A DNA stretch of 64,000 nt from Geminicoccaceae bacterium (GCA_028285265.1 JANQPX010000049.1:168811-232810), one strand, 5' to 3'; shown: positions 24,409 to 33,428, counted from the stretch's first letter. Made by a program: numbers and translations. Notes: generated by a model not told the origin, from the sequence alone.

Positions 24409-25617
24409 TCAATAGCTACCTTTGTTCTGCGTCGCGCCACGGTTTTTCTGCCTAATGAGCGCGTATACGGTCGCAGGTAGGATGCACAGCGCCGACAGCA
24501 GAGCAATCCAACTAAAACCGTGCAGCTCAAAAACCGGTTTATAGAGGCTCGTTCCAGCAAACATGGAAGCGTAGGTCACACCGCTATAGAGGCCCAAAAT
24601 CGTACCTCGCTGATTTGGTCGAATGGAGGTTAGCGCTCCGACAAGCAGGTTGAGCCCAAGGTGGTTGGCTGCACCCCAGAAAGTACACATCGCAATGATA
24701 AAAGTTCCATTTTCTGAAACAGCGGCCAAACCGACATAGGCGAGCGTCAACGCGGCGAAAATGACAGGAGCAGCAATGACATCGCCGTATCGATCAATCA
24801 GACGGTCAAGAGGAGCAATGGCTCCAAAGCCAATCCCGTAGGAGAGGGCTGACAAGCCCGCGAAGGCCGTCGACAAGCCCAAGCCTACGGTCAGATGCGT
24901 TCCCAAAAAGGCATAGAGACCATAGAACGCGACCATATAGGCAGAGACCATGATCAGCAGGGGCGGCAGCCCTGGGATCCCCAAAGCCTTCAAAGGCGAA
25001 CGCGATACCCCGCCTGCCATGCCACGACGTGTTGCGCGACCTGACCGGGCCAAAAGAATGGCGAGCAGGGCGGTAATGCCTGTCAGGAGCCCGAAGACCC
25101 CTCGCCAGTGGACAAGGTCTGAAAAGACCGCAGAAAATGTCACGCCCAAGACGAGGCTTAACGTCCATCCTGTCAAAACCTTCCCAAGAGTTTCGCTCTC
25201 ACGACCGGCTTCGGAAACTTCCGCCGAGAGGCCGTAGATCGACGGTAGCGCAACGCCTGCAGCCAGGCCTGCCACACCCTGCGCGATGATCAACACAGAG
25301 ACGAGCGGCGCAAATGCACAGATGCAGAGTGAGGTGCCTAAAACGCCAAGCGCAAATAGGAGCGACCGTCCCAAACCGACGAGATCGGCACGAGGTGCAA
25401 GAAAAATAGCGCTGAAGGCTGTCCCGGCACCATAGGCCGCAGCCGCCATCATGACATCGGTGGCGAGCGCTCCTTCAAACGATGAGGCCACATCGCCTGC
25501 TATAGGGCTAAGAACAAGAGAGTTCGCGCCCACAACGCCGATGGCTGAGAGTAAGAGGATGATGATGGATCGTCGTTCTGTGGATTTCATCGAATCAATA
25601 TAGATGTTCTGATCCAT
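24409..25617 (-). CDS. MFS transporter
   Basis: A 402-residue major facilitator protein with about twelve hydrophobic segments and a LAPRADLVGLGRSLLF loop between helices 2 and 3. It resembles drug- or metabolite-efflux members. It is divergent from an Lrp/AsnC regulator gene 52 bases away, a common regulator-transporter pairing in amino-acid export. The start could also be the internal Met at 25590; neither has a clear Shine-Dalgarno. Confidence 0.87.
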   Translation of the reverse strand: MDQNIYIDSMKSTERRSIIILLLSAIGVVGANSLVLSPIAGDVASSFEGALATDVMMAAAAYGAGTAFSAIFLAPRADLVGLGRSLLFALGVLGTSLCICAFAPLVSVLIIAQGVAGLAAGVALPSIYGLSAEVSEAGRESETLGKVLTGWTLSLVLGVTFSAVFSDLVHWRGVFGLLTGITALLAILLARSGRATRRGMAGGVSRSPLKALGIPGLPPLLIMVSAYMVAFYGLYAFLGTHLTVGLGLSTAFAGLSALSYGIGFGAIAPLDRLIDRYGDVIAAPVIFAALTLAYVGLAAVSENGTFIIAMCTFWGAANHLGLNLLVGALTSIRPNQRGTILGLYSGVTYASMFAGTSLYKPVFELHGFSWIALLSALCILPATVYALIRQKNRGATQNKGSY

Positions 25618-25669
25618 GTGCGGTATTCTATTTGAAGAAATATTATAAAATCCGAATGAGGTTCAGCAA

Positions 25670-26149
25670 TTGGCTCGCGAACCAAAGCCCTTAGATGAAA
25701 TTGATCGAAAACTGTTAGGCCTACTCACGCGAGATGCAGAGCAATCCTACGCGTCTTTGGGAGAGCAAGTCGGGCTTTCAGCGCCCGCCGTTCATGAGCG
25801 GGTGAAGCGTTACAAAGCATCTGGCCGCATTCGCTCCGTCGTGGCGGCGCTGGACGCTGAAATGACGGGTAAGCCCTTCCTTGCATTCATTCATATCAAC
25901 ACCACCGGGTGGGGGAAATCCGACGGGCTGATGCGGTTTTCTGCATGGCCGGAAGTTGAGGAGATTCACTCTGTGACAGGTGACACCTGCATGCTGATGA
26001 AAGTTCGAATGGAAAGCTCGGACGCAATGGAGAAGCTCTTGGAAAGGCTCTACGCGCTTCCCGAAATTGTCTCCACAAAGAGCTATGTGGTGTTGTCCAC
26101 CTATCTTGAGCGACCTGTGCAAGCAGAAAAAAGCAAGTTGGCATCTTAG
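25670..26149 (+). CDS. Lrp/AsnC-family transcriptional regulator
   Basis: A 159-residue regulator: HTH (about residues 8-55, LDEIDRKLLGLLTRDAEQSY and LSAPAVHERVKRYKASGRI) followed by the RAM ligand domain (about 65-150, with VTGDTCMLMKVRM). The start appears to be TTG at 25670 after a GAGG sequence. It is transcribed away from the MFS gene, so it likely controls it, with an amino acid as effector by family analogy. Confidence 0.9.
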   Translation: MAREPKPLDEIDRKLLGLLTRDAEQSYASLGEQVGLSAPAVHERVKRYKASGRIRSVVAALDAEMTGKPFLAFIHINTTGWGKSDGLMRFSAWPEVEEIHSVTGDTCMLMKVRMESSDAMEKLLERLYALPEIVSTKSYVVLSTYLERPVQAEKSKLAS

Positions 26150-26224
26150 GTCGATTGCGTCGTCCGAACAGTGCACACAACCGCCTTGCAAAATCTTATC
26201 GGTTGAGGCAGTCGAGCGAGGGCG

Positions 26225-26522
26225 ATGCCGGCACCTTTGTCGTTGGATTTGAGAGAGCGGCTTGTTGAAGTCGTTGAGAATGGAACTTCGATCAGACAAG
26301 TAGCGCTTCGTGTTCATCGATGATAAAGCCGACGGCCACCGACATGACCAGGCGTCATGGTCGCTGCCCGTCCAATCAGCGTCTGGTCGCCAAAGCGTCT
26401 TCTGGAAAACCACCACCTTCGTTGCCGGTCTGAGAAGAAGCGGAATGATGGCACCGCTGGTGCTCGATTCTAGCCAGCTTCAACCGGATGACATCAGGAC
26501 GCCTTCAAATGAACTTGGCTGA
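26225..26522 (+). pseudogene. IS630-family transposase remnant (5' part, frameshifted)
   Basis: From ATG 26225 the frame encodes MPAPLSLDLRERLVEVVENG then an HTH start, as in IS630-type transposases, and stops at TGA 26321. Downstream, other frames encode pieces of the DDE domain: VFID, then TDMTRRHGRCPSNQRLVAKA, then WKTTTFVAGLRRSGMMAPLV, which match the conserved GHWKTTTF.AGLR..G..AP region. At least two frameshifts and an internal deletion have broken the gene, and it ends before the converging dioxygenase gene. Confidence 0.75.
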
Positions 26523-26534
26523 TCGCCGGTGATC

Positions 26535-27356
26535 TCATCTGTAGCCGCGATCGGTATCCCTAAAGAGAATGGCTTCCTGACGCTTCATGATGGCGGCGTG
26601 TTGAGCGAGAGCCGCAGGATCCATATCAACTTTCGGCGGCGCTTCATGTTCGAAATTGCCCTCACGGTCGCTGCCACGTACGAGGACCGCGCTGTCCTTT
26701 TCGCCGACCACTTGCCGCACATAGGCGGGAATGTAACGGATCGCAAAGCCGATCCGGCGGTCGTCTGAGCTGTTGGCATTGGAACCGTGAATCAGTTTGA
26801 CATGATGCAGGGACATTTCGCCGGGCTTGAGCTCGATGTCGACAGCCTCGTCTTCGTCAACCTCGACGGCGACCTCCTGTCCGCGGGTCAACATGTTGTC
26901 GTCAGCGAAGGTATCGTTGTGCGGTACGATTTCCATTTTGTGCGTGCCCGGCACAAAGCGCATGCAGCCGCTGGCAACCGTGGCCGGACTGAGCGCCACC
27001 CAGGCTGTCACGATATCGGCAGGTTCGAGACCCCAATAGGTAAGGTCCTGATGCCAGCTGATGAAATTGGTGGTCTTCGGTTCCTTGGTGAAGAAGTTGG
27101 TGCCCCAGCAAAGAATGTCTGGGCCGAGGACATCCTCGACGGCATCCAGTATTTTTGGATGACGGATCAGGTCGTCGAGAAAGGTAAAGACCAAGTGCGG
27201 CTTGAACTTCAGATGGTTCGCCTGCTCGGTACCGCCGGCTTCGATCGATTCGAGTTTGGTGCGGTAGGTTGAGACTTCGGCATCGCTCAGGACGCGGATG
27301 GGAGATAGATAACCCCGCTCCTGATAGTGGCTCAAATCTTCTTTCGAAAGTGCCAT
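26535..27356 (-). CDS. PhyH-family Fe(II)/2-oxoglutarate dioxygenase
   Basis: A 273-residue oxygenase of the phytanoyl-CoA dioxygenase family. Iron ligands are visible as HQD (in FISWHQDLTYWG, about residues 100-111) and a distal His in VKLIHGSNANSS, followed by the Arg of DRRIGFAIRY that binds 2-oxoglutarate. Bacterial members hydroxylate varied small molecules. ATG 27356 is chosen for the AGGAGG just upstream. It is followed by an IS630 remnant and preceded by a dehydrogenase gene on the same strand. Confidence 0.9.
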   Translation of the reverse strand: MALSKEDLSHYQERGYLSPIRVLSDAEVSTYRTKLESIEAGGTEQANHLKFKPHLVFTFLDDLIRHPKILDAVEDVLGPDILCWGTNFFTKEPKTTNFISWHQDLTYWGLEPADIVTAWVALSPATVASGCMRFVPGTHKMEIVPHNDTFADDNMLTRGQEVAVEVDEDEAVDIELKPGEMSLHHVKLIHGSNANSSDDRRIGFAIRYIPAYVRQVVGEKDSAVLVRGSDREGNFEHEAPPKVDMDPAALAQHAAIMKRQEAILFRDTDRGYR

Positions 27357-27488
27357 CGTCTGCCTCCTGATGAATGCGCCAGCCTGCGGCCATGTCTCTT
27401 GTCTCTGAGTATGACAATAGAGCGGCCGATTGGAAAACACATTGTCAATCGCTGGCTGGCGGCGAGCGTAAAGGGTGCTCGGTCTATC

Positions 27489-28562
27489 TCAGATATTATC
27501 GCCGCGGATCGCTTCGCAAACGGCGTCGGTCACCTCGGCCGTGTTTGCCGTACCGCCGACATCGGGGGTGAGGATGCCATCCGCGCAGACTTTCTCCACC
27601 GCGCGCATCAGCCGGCGCGCCGCCTTCGGTTCGCCCAGATGGTCCAGCATTTGGGATGCGGTCCAGAACGTAGCAACAGGGTTCGCAATGCCTTTGCCGG
27701 TGATATCGAACGCCGAGCCGTGGATAGGCTCGAACATCGAGGGGTAGCGCCGCTCCGGATCGATATTGGCCGTCGGTGCCACACCAAGTGACCCTGCAAG
27801 GGCGCCAGCGAGGTCCGAAAGAATGTCTGCATGAAGATTGGTCGCGACAATGGTGTCGAGGCTCGCCGGTTTCTTCACCATCCTGACGGTCATGGCATCG
27901 ACGAGCATCTTGTCCCAGGCGACATCAGGGAAGTCCCTCGACACCTCCTCGGCGATTTCATCCCACATCACCATGCCGTGGCGCTGGGCGTTGGATTTGG
28001 TCACCACGGTCAGGAGCTTGCGCGGGCGGGATTGCGCGAGCTTGAAGGCGTAACGCATGATCCTGCTGACTCCCGTGCGAGTGAACACGGCAACCTCGGT
28101 GCCGACCTCTTCCGGCAATCCCCGATGCGCGCGTCCGCCCATGCCGGCATACTCACCCTCCGAGTTTTCCCGGACGATCACCCAATCCAGTTCGCCGGGG
28201 CCGACGCCTGCGAGGGTTGAAGCGATGCCAGGAAGGATTTTGGTCGGGCGGACATTGGCATATTGGTCGAAGCCCTGACAGATCGGCAAGCGAAGCCCCC
28301 AAAGGGTCACATGGTCGGGAACATCCGGTGCGCCGACCGCGCCGAAGAAGATCGCATCGAAGGCTTTCAGTTGCTCGGTGCCGTCTTCAGGCATCAGCGC
28401 GCCCGTCTTCTTGTAGCGCTCGGAACTCCAGTCGAATTCTGTGACCTCGAAAGAGAAGCCGCCATCACGCTTCGCTAACACCTCGAGCGCTTGAAGCCCT
28501 GCTGCGATGACCTCGGGGCCAATGCCATCAGCGGGGACCGACGCGATTCGATAGGTGGTCAT
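27489..28562 (-). CDS. Tartrate dehydrogenase/decarboxylase-type (isopropylmalate dehydrogenase family)
   Basis: A 357-residue NAD-dependent beta-decarboxylating dehydrogenase. Motifs: PADGIGPEV near the N-terminus, LPICQGFDQYANVRP substrate loop, IVRENSEGEYAG, KSNAQRHGMVMWDE, the metal site around DTIVATNLHADILSDL, and FEPIHGSAFDITGKG for NAD binding. The loop and the RENSEGEYAG region resemble TtuC tartrate dehydrogenases rather than LeuB. The start at 28562 is chosen over upstream Met codons because of its ATGA overlap with the small gene before it. A broken TRAP transporter gene upstream fits a dicarboxylate role. Confidence 0.88.
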   Translation of the reverse strand: MTTYRIASVPADGIGPEVIAAGLQALEVLAKRDGGFSFEVTEFDWSSERYKKTGALMPEDGTEQLKAFDAIFFGAVGAPDVPDHVTLWGLRLPICQGFDQYANVRPTKILPGIASTLAGVGPGELDWVIVRENSEGEYAGMGGRAHRGLPEEVGTEVAVFTRTGVSRIMRYAFKLAQSRPRKLLTVVTKSNAQRHGMVMWDEIAEEVSRDFPDVAWDKMLVDAMTVRMVKKPASLDTIVATNLHADILSDLAGALAGSLGVAPTANIDPERRYPSMFEPIHGSAFDITGKGIANPVATFWTASQMLDHLGEPKAARRLMRAVEKVCADGILTPDVGGTANTAEVTDAVCEAIRGDNI

Positions 28563-28750
28563 ATCGGGAGTCCGGTGTCGAGGTTCGGGCTTCGAGTTTG
28601 AAGCAAGGACGGAGGCTGGCACCGCGCATCAGAGCTGTCGCGAGCGAAGGTCATAAGGAACCCAATCAAAAGTGTTACGGTGGCCGCACTGGAGATCTGC
28701 GGCCACCAGCCAAATTCGTCGATCTCGCGTTTATCGTCCCAGGTATTCAT
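28559..28750 (-). CDS. Small single-pass membrane protein coupled to the dehydrogenase gene
   Basis: A 63-residue open frame with a textbook start (AAAGGAGG, then ATG at 28750) and one membrane helix (about residues 19-37) after an acidic, Trp-containing N-terminus (MNTWDDKREIDEFGWWPQ). It lies 12 bases after the TRAP remnant and overlaps the dehydrogenase start by four bases, so it should be translated. No family is recognised. It may be an accessory transport protein or a leader that couples translation. Confidence 0.55.
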   Translation of the reverse strand: MNTWDDKREIDEFGWWPQISSAATVTLLIGFLMTFARDSSDARCQPPSLLQTRSPNLDTGLPI

Positions 28751-28761
28751 GGTCGCCTCCT

Positions 28762-29085
28762 TTAACGCCCTAGGAGAAAGAGAGCAATCTTTGGAGACGT
28801 TATGACCACTGCCAGGCCAAGCATTGGCAGGCCGGTAAACGGCAGAACATCTAGGAAAATCTCCTGCAACGTGATGTCCTTTGGCGTCGCCGCCTTCAGG
28901 CCGACGCAGGCTGGATCGAGAGGCGGCGAGAGCATCTGGATCTGGACGCTTATGGCGAACAGGGGGGCAAGCCAGACGAAGCATGGACGGGTCGGGCGAT
29001 TATCAGCACTGAAATGAAGACGATGGCGATCCATGTTGAAGGGGCGCTGATCGAGGCAGGAAGGCCGATTTTTTCGAAAGTATGG
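28762..29085 (-). pseudogene. Broken TRAP transporter large permease (DctM-like)
   Basis: The 3' part encodes FAISVQIQMLSPPLDPACVG, then KDITLQEIFLDVLPFTGLPM and a final hydrophobic helix, matching the C-terminus of DctM-type TRAP permeases (SPP motif and last two helices). Just upstream, in another frame, TFEKIGLPASISAP and STWIAIVFISVLIIARP resemble an internal DctM membrane segment. The gene has therefore lost its 5' part and suffered a frameshift and deletion. Together with the dehydrogenase it suggests an old C4-dicarboxylate uptake operon. Confidence 0.65.
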
Positions 29086-29236
29086 GAATTTGTCGGCTGA
29101 CGAGACCGTATGTCAAAATGAAGACTCAGGGGCAGATTGCTGTTGTTGCAGCCTCCGACCTGACGGGAGCATTACCTATTGATTTGATCAGCTCCCAAAC
29201 CATGTCCAATCCTTCAACAGTTGAATTAGATCCGAC

Positions 29237-29806
29237 ATGCTTAAGAGATTTCAGAACGTCTCTGATTTGGCCAACAATGATTATGACCTCGTCTTTCGTT
29301 GCCCCAGATCAGCGAGCTATGGGAGTCTCTTGGACGCGCCGGCTTGCAATGGCAGCACAAGGTTTAGTCCCCGTGAGTTTCTCAAGAGATATGGAGATCG
29401 ACGTTTAGCAGATCTGAAGACGCTTTCCTGTCCATATTGTGAATCAAAACTGTCTTACATTGGATTGGCAAAAACGAACAATCTTAGAGATGTTGTGGAA
29501 AAAAAATATTACGAATACGAGATCCAAACATATTATATATCAATGTTTGTCATTCTTGCGGTTTTTGTTTTAGTGTTATTTGGTCTTTCACTTATGTTTC
29601 CGCAGGAGCTGGTCTTTATTCTGACTGCTTCTCTTCTGATTTCGGCAACGCTCATTGTCATATTTTTGGTGTTCTTCACGTTCATCGGTAAGATCAAAGG
29701 AGCGGTGATCGCGTTCGAACGGAACTTGAGGCAGGTCACCATCACGATTTTGCTGCTCTGTCTTGCTGCGACACTTCTCGCTTTGGTCGCCGTCATCGCG
29801 TTTTAA
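29237..29806 (+). CDS. Hypothetical membrane protein with Cys motifs
   Basis: A 189-residue open frame in AT-rich DNA. The soluble N-terminal part (about 1-90) has Cys22, Cys37 and a CPYC pair (about residues 65-68) that could form a zinc ribbon; three hydrophobic helices follow (about 98-120, 124-150, 165-188). No family is recognised and no clear Shine-Dalgarno precedes ATG 29237. Composition unlike the neighbours and the adjacent IS remnant suggest transferred DNA. Confidence 0.5.
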   Translation: MLKRFQNVSDLANNDYDLVFRCPRSASYGSLLDAPACNGSTRFSPREFLKRYGDRRLADLKTLSCPYCESKLSYIGLAKTNNLRDVVEKKYYEYEIQTYYISMFVILAVFVLVLFGLSLMFPQELVFILTASLLISATLIVIFLVFFTFIGKIKGAVIAFERNLRQVTITILLLCLAATLLALVAVIAF

Positions 29807-29849
29807 AGCACCGTCCTACTGCGTGGCATCAATGCCTTTGCTTCGACAA

Positions 29850-30225
29850 TTTCGGTTGAGATCGTCGACTCGGACCGAAGCCGGCACCCTTATCGTTAGA
29901 TTGGAGAGAGCGGCCGAGAAGTGGCGCCCCGAAGTTGATAAGACGGCTTCACTGGAGCGCCTGGCCGGAGATAAGATCGCGAACATCCATCAGGCGATCG
30001 AAAGGGTTGGCGCATCGATTCTCCACTTGCCGCCTAACAGCGCCGATCTCAAGTTGATCAAGCAGGCGTTCACCAAGTCCAAAGCCGTCATAGGAGAGAT
30101 CGTAGCGAGACCAAAAAAAATGCGCTCTTGAGCGCCATTCGCATCGCCTTCGAACAAGATGGCGCTAACGAGTTCGCGGGTTATGTCGGGAAATGCGACC
30201 ATGGCCCCACCGAAATGAACAACGC
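29850..30225 (+). pseudogene. Second IS630-family transposase remnant (5' end fused to 3' end)
   Basis: The left part (29877-29911) matches the start of the remnant at 26225 at 31 of 35 bases, including the codons for the LSLDLRER region. After an internal deletion the frame encodes IERVGASILHLPPNSADLKL and IKQAFTKSKAVIGEIV, matching the conserved LPPYSPDLNPIE..F.KLK block that holds the last catalytic Glu; that block is degenerate here (DLKLIKQ). Beyond 30131 another frame gives GANEFAGYVGKCDHG, like the usual ECANYF.NAGY end. Not functional. Confidence 0.72.
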
Positions 30226-30332
30226 TCTAGACTTGGCAAAAGGCAATGCATGCGGGAAGTTAAGAGGACTGGGATCAAACAATAATCGGTATGCCAAAAC
30301 TGGCTGCCTCACATCGATGGGAGGAATGAGTC

Positions 30333-31547
30333 GTGAAAAGGTCGATCATGATCGCTGCTGGCTTTGCGTTGGCCCTGCCGCTACCCGCTGTTGCCGACGA
30401 TATTGTTCTCCAATTTTGGGATAACCAGCAGACCGAATCAGGCCTGAGCCAATATCAGCAGGAAGCCGTTGAGAGCTTCGAAGCAGAAAATCCTGGTATC
30501 AAGGTCGAGGTGACCACCATCCCTTATCCAGAGTATCAGCAACGTCTCCTAACTGCTGTGCAGGGCGGAAATGCGCCTGACGTATCGACCGTGGATCAAA
30601 TCTGGGTTGCGGCGTTTGCTGAGGCAGGCGCGATCGAGCCACTCGATGACCTCGCAGCGTCGGCCGGTGTCGCTGCAGACACCTTCTTCCCAGGTGCCTG
30701 GGCGTCGGCTGTTTACAATGACGCTCTCTACGGCATCCCCTTCAACGTCGATGTCTGGCAGTTCAGTTTTTATAACAAGGACTTGATCGACGCTGCCGGC
30801 ATCGATCCTTCAAGCCTTTCGACATTCGAAGGGCTTAAGGCTGCGGGAGAAGCGTTGACGGATGCTGCCAATGGGAAGTTTGGCATTGGCCTCTTTGCGC
30901 ATAAGGGTGAAGACACCGTTGTCGTTTTGGACAGTTTCATCTTCTCGAACGGCGGGCGCGTGCTCAATGACGATGGCAGCTGTGGGCTGACCAGCGAGCA
31001 GAGTGTCGAAGCTCTTGCCTATCTGCAGTCGCTGGCTCCCTATGCGCCGCAAGGTATGGCCAATGCGTCGTCGGGTGATATGCGTGAACTCTTCTTGAAT
31101 GGTTCTCTCGCGATCGAGTTCTGGCCAGCATTGGAGCAGCCGACACTTCAGAGTTCGAGCCTGAACTGGGACTTCGTGAACGGCACTGCGCCTGAGGGCA
31201 AGACGCCGGTTGGGACTTATGGTGGCTGGAACCTCGTTGTCTATAAGGATTCACCGAACAAAGAGGCGGCCTGGAAATTTATCGAATTCCTGACGCGCGA
31301 GGATGTGAACGGCAAGGTGGTCGATCTGATCCCCGCAAACATCAAGGCGGCAGACGCGTTTCTTGCTGAGAATCGGAGCGGGCCGGATCGCATTATGGAG
31401 CATCTCAATAATGCAGCACCACGTCCGCTATCCCCACGCTATCTCGAGGTCTCCGACATTCAAGTCACCTTGGCGCAGGACGTGTTCGCTGGCATGGATC
31501 CGGCCGAAGCCGCGGCGAAAGCGTGCGCCGCGATCGATGCGCTCTGA
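30333..31547 (+). CDS. Sugar ABC transporter substrate-binding protein (family 1)
   Basis: A 404-residue periplasmic receptor with a Sec signal peptide (about residues 1-21, cut after AVA) and the family-1 carbohydrate-binding fold: VLQFWDN near the start, YPEYQQRLLTAVQGGNAPDV (about 68-87), YGIPFNVDVWQFSFYNKDL (about 132-150) and a C-terminal GGWNLVVYKDSPNKEAAWKF. GTG at 30333 follows GGGAGGA. It heads an operon with two permeases, an SDR, an aldose-epimerase-like protein and a lactonase. No ATPase gene is in the operon. Confidence 0.92.
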   Translation: MKRSIMIAAGFALALPLPAVADDIVLQFWDNQQTESGLSQYQQEAVESFEAENPGIKVEVTTIPYPEYQQRLLTAVQGGNAPDVSTVDQIWVAAFAEAGAIEPLDDLAASAGVAADTFFPGAWASAVYNDALYGIPFNVDVWQFSFYNKDLIDAAGIDPSSLSTFEGLKAAGEALTDAANGKFGIGLFAHKGEDTVVVLDSFIFSNGGRVLNDDGSCGLTSEQSVEALAYLQSLAPYAPQGMANASSGDMRELFLNGSLAIEFWPALEQPTLQSSSLNWDFVNGTAPEGKTPVGTYGGWNLVVYKDSPNKEAAWKFIEFLTREDVNGKVVDLIPANIKAADAFLAENRSGPDRIMEHLNNAAPRPLSPRYLEVSDIQVTLAQDVFAGMDPAEAAAKACAAIDAL

Positions 31548-31581
31548 TTAAGGGAGCGTCGTTTAGTCTGACGATGAGCAA

Positions 31582-31610
31582 CCTCCCGTCGAGGAACGAT
31601 CGACGGGAGG
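31582..31610 (+). promoter_or_regulatory. RNA hairpin between binding-protein and permease genes
   Basis: A perfect 11-base inverted repeat, CCTCCCGTCGA and TCGACGGGAGG, with a 7-base loop lies 34 bases after the binding-protein stop and 28 before the permease start. No long T-run follows immediately (CCTTACTCTTTC). Such hairpins commonly protect the upstream message or partly terminate, so that more receptor than permease is made. Confidence 0.75.
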
Positions 31611-31638
31611 CCTTACTCTTTCAAATGGCTTCTCTTGG

Positions 31639-32526
31639 ATGCTGAACCGTCACCGATGGCTGACCTGGCTATTCCTGTTGCCTGCTGTCCTCTTGGTCGC
31701 CGTGCTCATGTATTATCCGATGGTCGGGACAGCGATCGAGAGCTTCTATTCAGCCTCCTTCATCAATCCCAATCCCACATTCGTCGGCCTTGAGCTCTAT
31801 GAGAAACTCTTCGCCAGTGGTGATTTCAGAACCATCGTTTGGAATTCCTGCATCTGGACGATCTTCGTCGTCCTGTTTCAGAATCTCATCGGTTTCGGGA
31901 CCGCTCTCCTCTTAAACCAACAGCTGCCGACGAGCGGTGTCGTCCGCTCGCTTATCCTGTTGCCCTGGGTATTGCCGGGTGTTGTTGCGGCCATCCTTTG
32001 GCGCTTCATGTACGACCCGCAACTGGGCCTGATCAATTCCTTCTTGATTAGGCTCGGCGTTGTCGATATCGGCCCGGCATGGCTTGCGGAGCAAGACACG
32101 GCCATGGCTGCTGTGATCATCGCCGCGATTTGGAAAGGGTTTCCGTTCTCGACGGTCATATTTCTCGCCGCTCTGCAAAATGTCGATCGCGAGCAGATCG
32201 AAGCCGCGATCATTGATGGCGCCAATGCATGGCGGCGTCTGATCCACGTGATCATTCCGTCGATGCGCGAGATCATCGGCATCAATTTGGTCCTGACTAC
32301 CATCCTAACCTTCAACTACTTCGACATGATTTGGGTCCTGACCCGTGGCGGCCCACAAAACGCGACGCACATCTTCCCAACCAAGATCTATGAGCTTGGT
32401 TTTGGCCAGTTTCGGTTCGGTGACGCTGCCACCTACGGCGTTGTCTCGATTATCGTCCTTGCCATGTTGATCGCTCTTTACATCGTTCTTCAATCTGCGG
32501 AGCGACGGCGGGCGATGAGCGCATGA
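31639..32526 (+). CDS. Sugar ABC transporter permease (MalF/UgpA type)
   Basis: A 295-residue permease with six membrane helices and the EAA loop (EAAIIDGANAWRRLIHVIIP, about residues 192-211) that docks on an ATPase. The N-terminus (WLTWLFLLPAVLLVAVLMYYPM) is typical of the MalF-like CUT1 family. The stop overlaps the next permease start (ATGA). Confidence 0.93.
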   Translation: MLNRHRWLTWLFLLPAVLLVAVLMYYPMVGTAIESFYSASFINPNPTFVGLELYEKLFASGDFRTIVWNSCIWTIFVVLFQNLIGFGTALLLNQQLPTSGVVRSLILLPWVLPGVVAAILWRFMYDPQLGLINSFLIRLGVVDIGPAWLAEQDTAMAAVIIAAIWKGFPFSTVIFLAALQNVDREQIEAAIIDGANAWRRLIHVIIPSMREIIGINLVLTTILTFNYFDMIWVLTRGGPQNATHIFPTKIYELGFGQFRFGDAATYGVVSIIVLAMLIALYIVLQSAERRRAMSA

Positions 32527-33353
32527 TCAGTCCTTCGACATCCACGCGCATGCTTCTATCGTTAGGACAGCTTGTTGTCTTGGCCGTTATCCTTCTGCCC
32601 TTCTTTTGGATGATCTCGGTTTCCTTGAAACCGGCAGATGAACCCTTTGCCATCCCGGCCAATTTATGGCCGGATCGGGCGACGCTCGAGAACTACATGA
32701 CGGCGTTTCGTCCTGAGTTCAAAATCTACTTCTTGAACTCGATCATTGTCTCGTTCTCGACCGTCCTGATTACCGTGACCTTGGCGCTACTCGCCGCCTA
32801 CAGCTTCACGCGTAATCAGACACGTTTGATCCTGATTTTGATGAGCCTCGTGATCATAGCGCAGATGTTTCCAGCAAGTGCGATCATCATCCCGATCTAT
32901 AAGTTGATGCGAAGTGCTGATCTTCTGAATACCTACACGTCGTTGATTCTCGCCTATGTTACGATGACTTTGCCGATAGCGATTTGGATGTTGCGTGGAT
33001 TTCTTGCCCGCCTGCCTAAGGAGCTGGACGAGGCGGCCGCGGTCGACGGCTGCGGACCAATCCGCACCTTCCTTTTTGTCATCCTGCCGCTTTGTCGCCC
33101 GGGCATTATCGCGACCTCAGTCTTCGTTTTGATTGTCACATGGCAAGAGTTTCTCTTCGCGCTTTCCTTCACATCGACCAAAGAGATGCGCACGTTACCC
33201 GTCGGCATGAACGACTTCATCGGTCAATACGGCATCCGTTATGGCGAACTGATGGCGAGCTCGGTGCTGATCTCCGTACCTGTCATTGCAATCTTCTTTC
33301 TGCTGCAGCGGCAGTTCGTGGCGGGCCTGACGGCTGGCGCCGTGAAAGGATAG
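32523..33353 (+). CDS. Sugar ABC transporter permease (MalG/UgpE type)
   Basis: A 276-residue CUT1 permease, partner of the preceding protein. Six helices, the EAA loop DEAAAVDGCGPIRTFLFVIL (about residues 168-187) and the N-terminal FFWMISVSLKP are visible. No ATP-binding gene follows: the next genes are enzymes, so a shared MsmX/UgpC-like ATPase elsewhere is implied. Confidence 0.93.
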   Translation: MISPSTSTRMLLSLGQLVVLAVILLPFFWMISVSLKPADEPFAIPANLWPDRATLENYMTAFRPEFKIYFLNSIIVSFSTVLITVTLALLAAYSFTRNQTRLILILMSLVIIAQMFPASAIIIPIYKLMRSADLLNTYTSLILAYVTMTLPIAIWMLRGFLARLPKELDEAAAVDGCGPIRTFLFVILPLCRPGIIATSVFVLIVTWQEFLFALSFTSTKEMRTLPVGMNDFIGQYGIRYGELMASSVLISVPVIAIFFLLQRQFVAGLTAGAVKG

Positions 33354-33403
33354 GAATTCGATTATACCACTTTGGGTATCTCGCTGGTGGGCGTTTGCGA
33401 TAT

Positions 33404-33428
33404 CGGTTCTGAGAACCGCGGTCTTTTT
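33404..33428 (+). terminator. Possible intrinsic terminator after the permease genes
   Basis: A short hairpin CGGTTC-TGA-GAACCG (33404-33418) is followed after five bases by TTTTT (33424-33428). The stem is only six pairs, so termination may be weak; it would set the following enzyme genes partly apart from the transport genes. Confidence 0.4.

Noticed and set aside
29082..29408. 108-codon plus-strand frame before the Cys-motif membrane protein
   Set aside because: No start signal, no motif, overlaps the better-supported frame from 29237.
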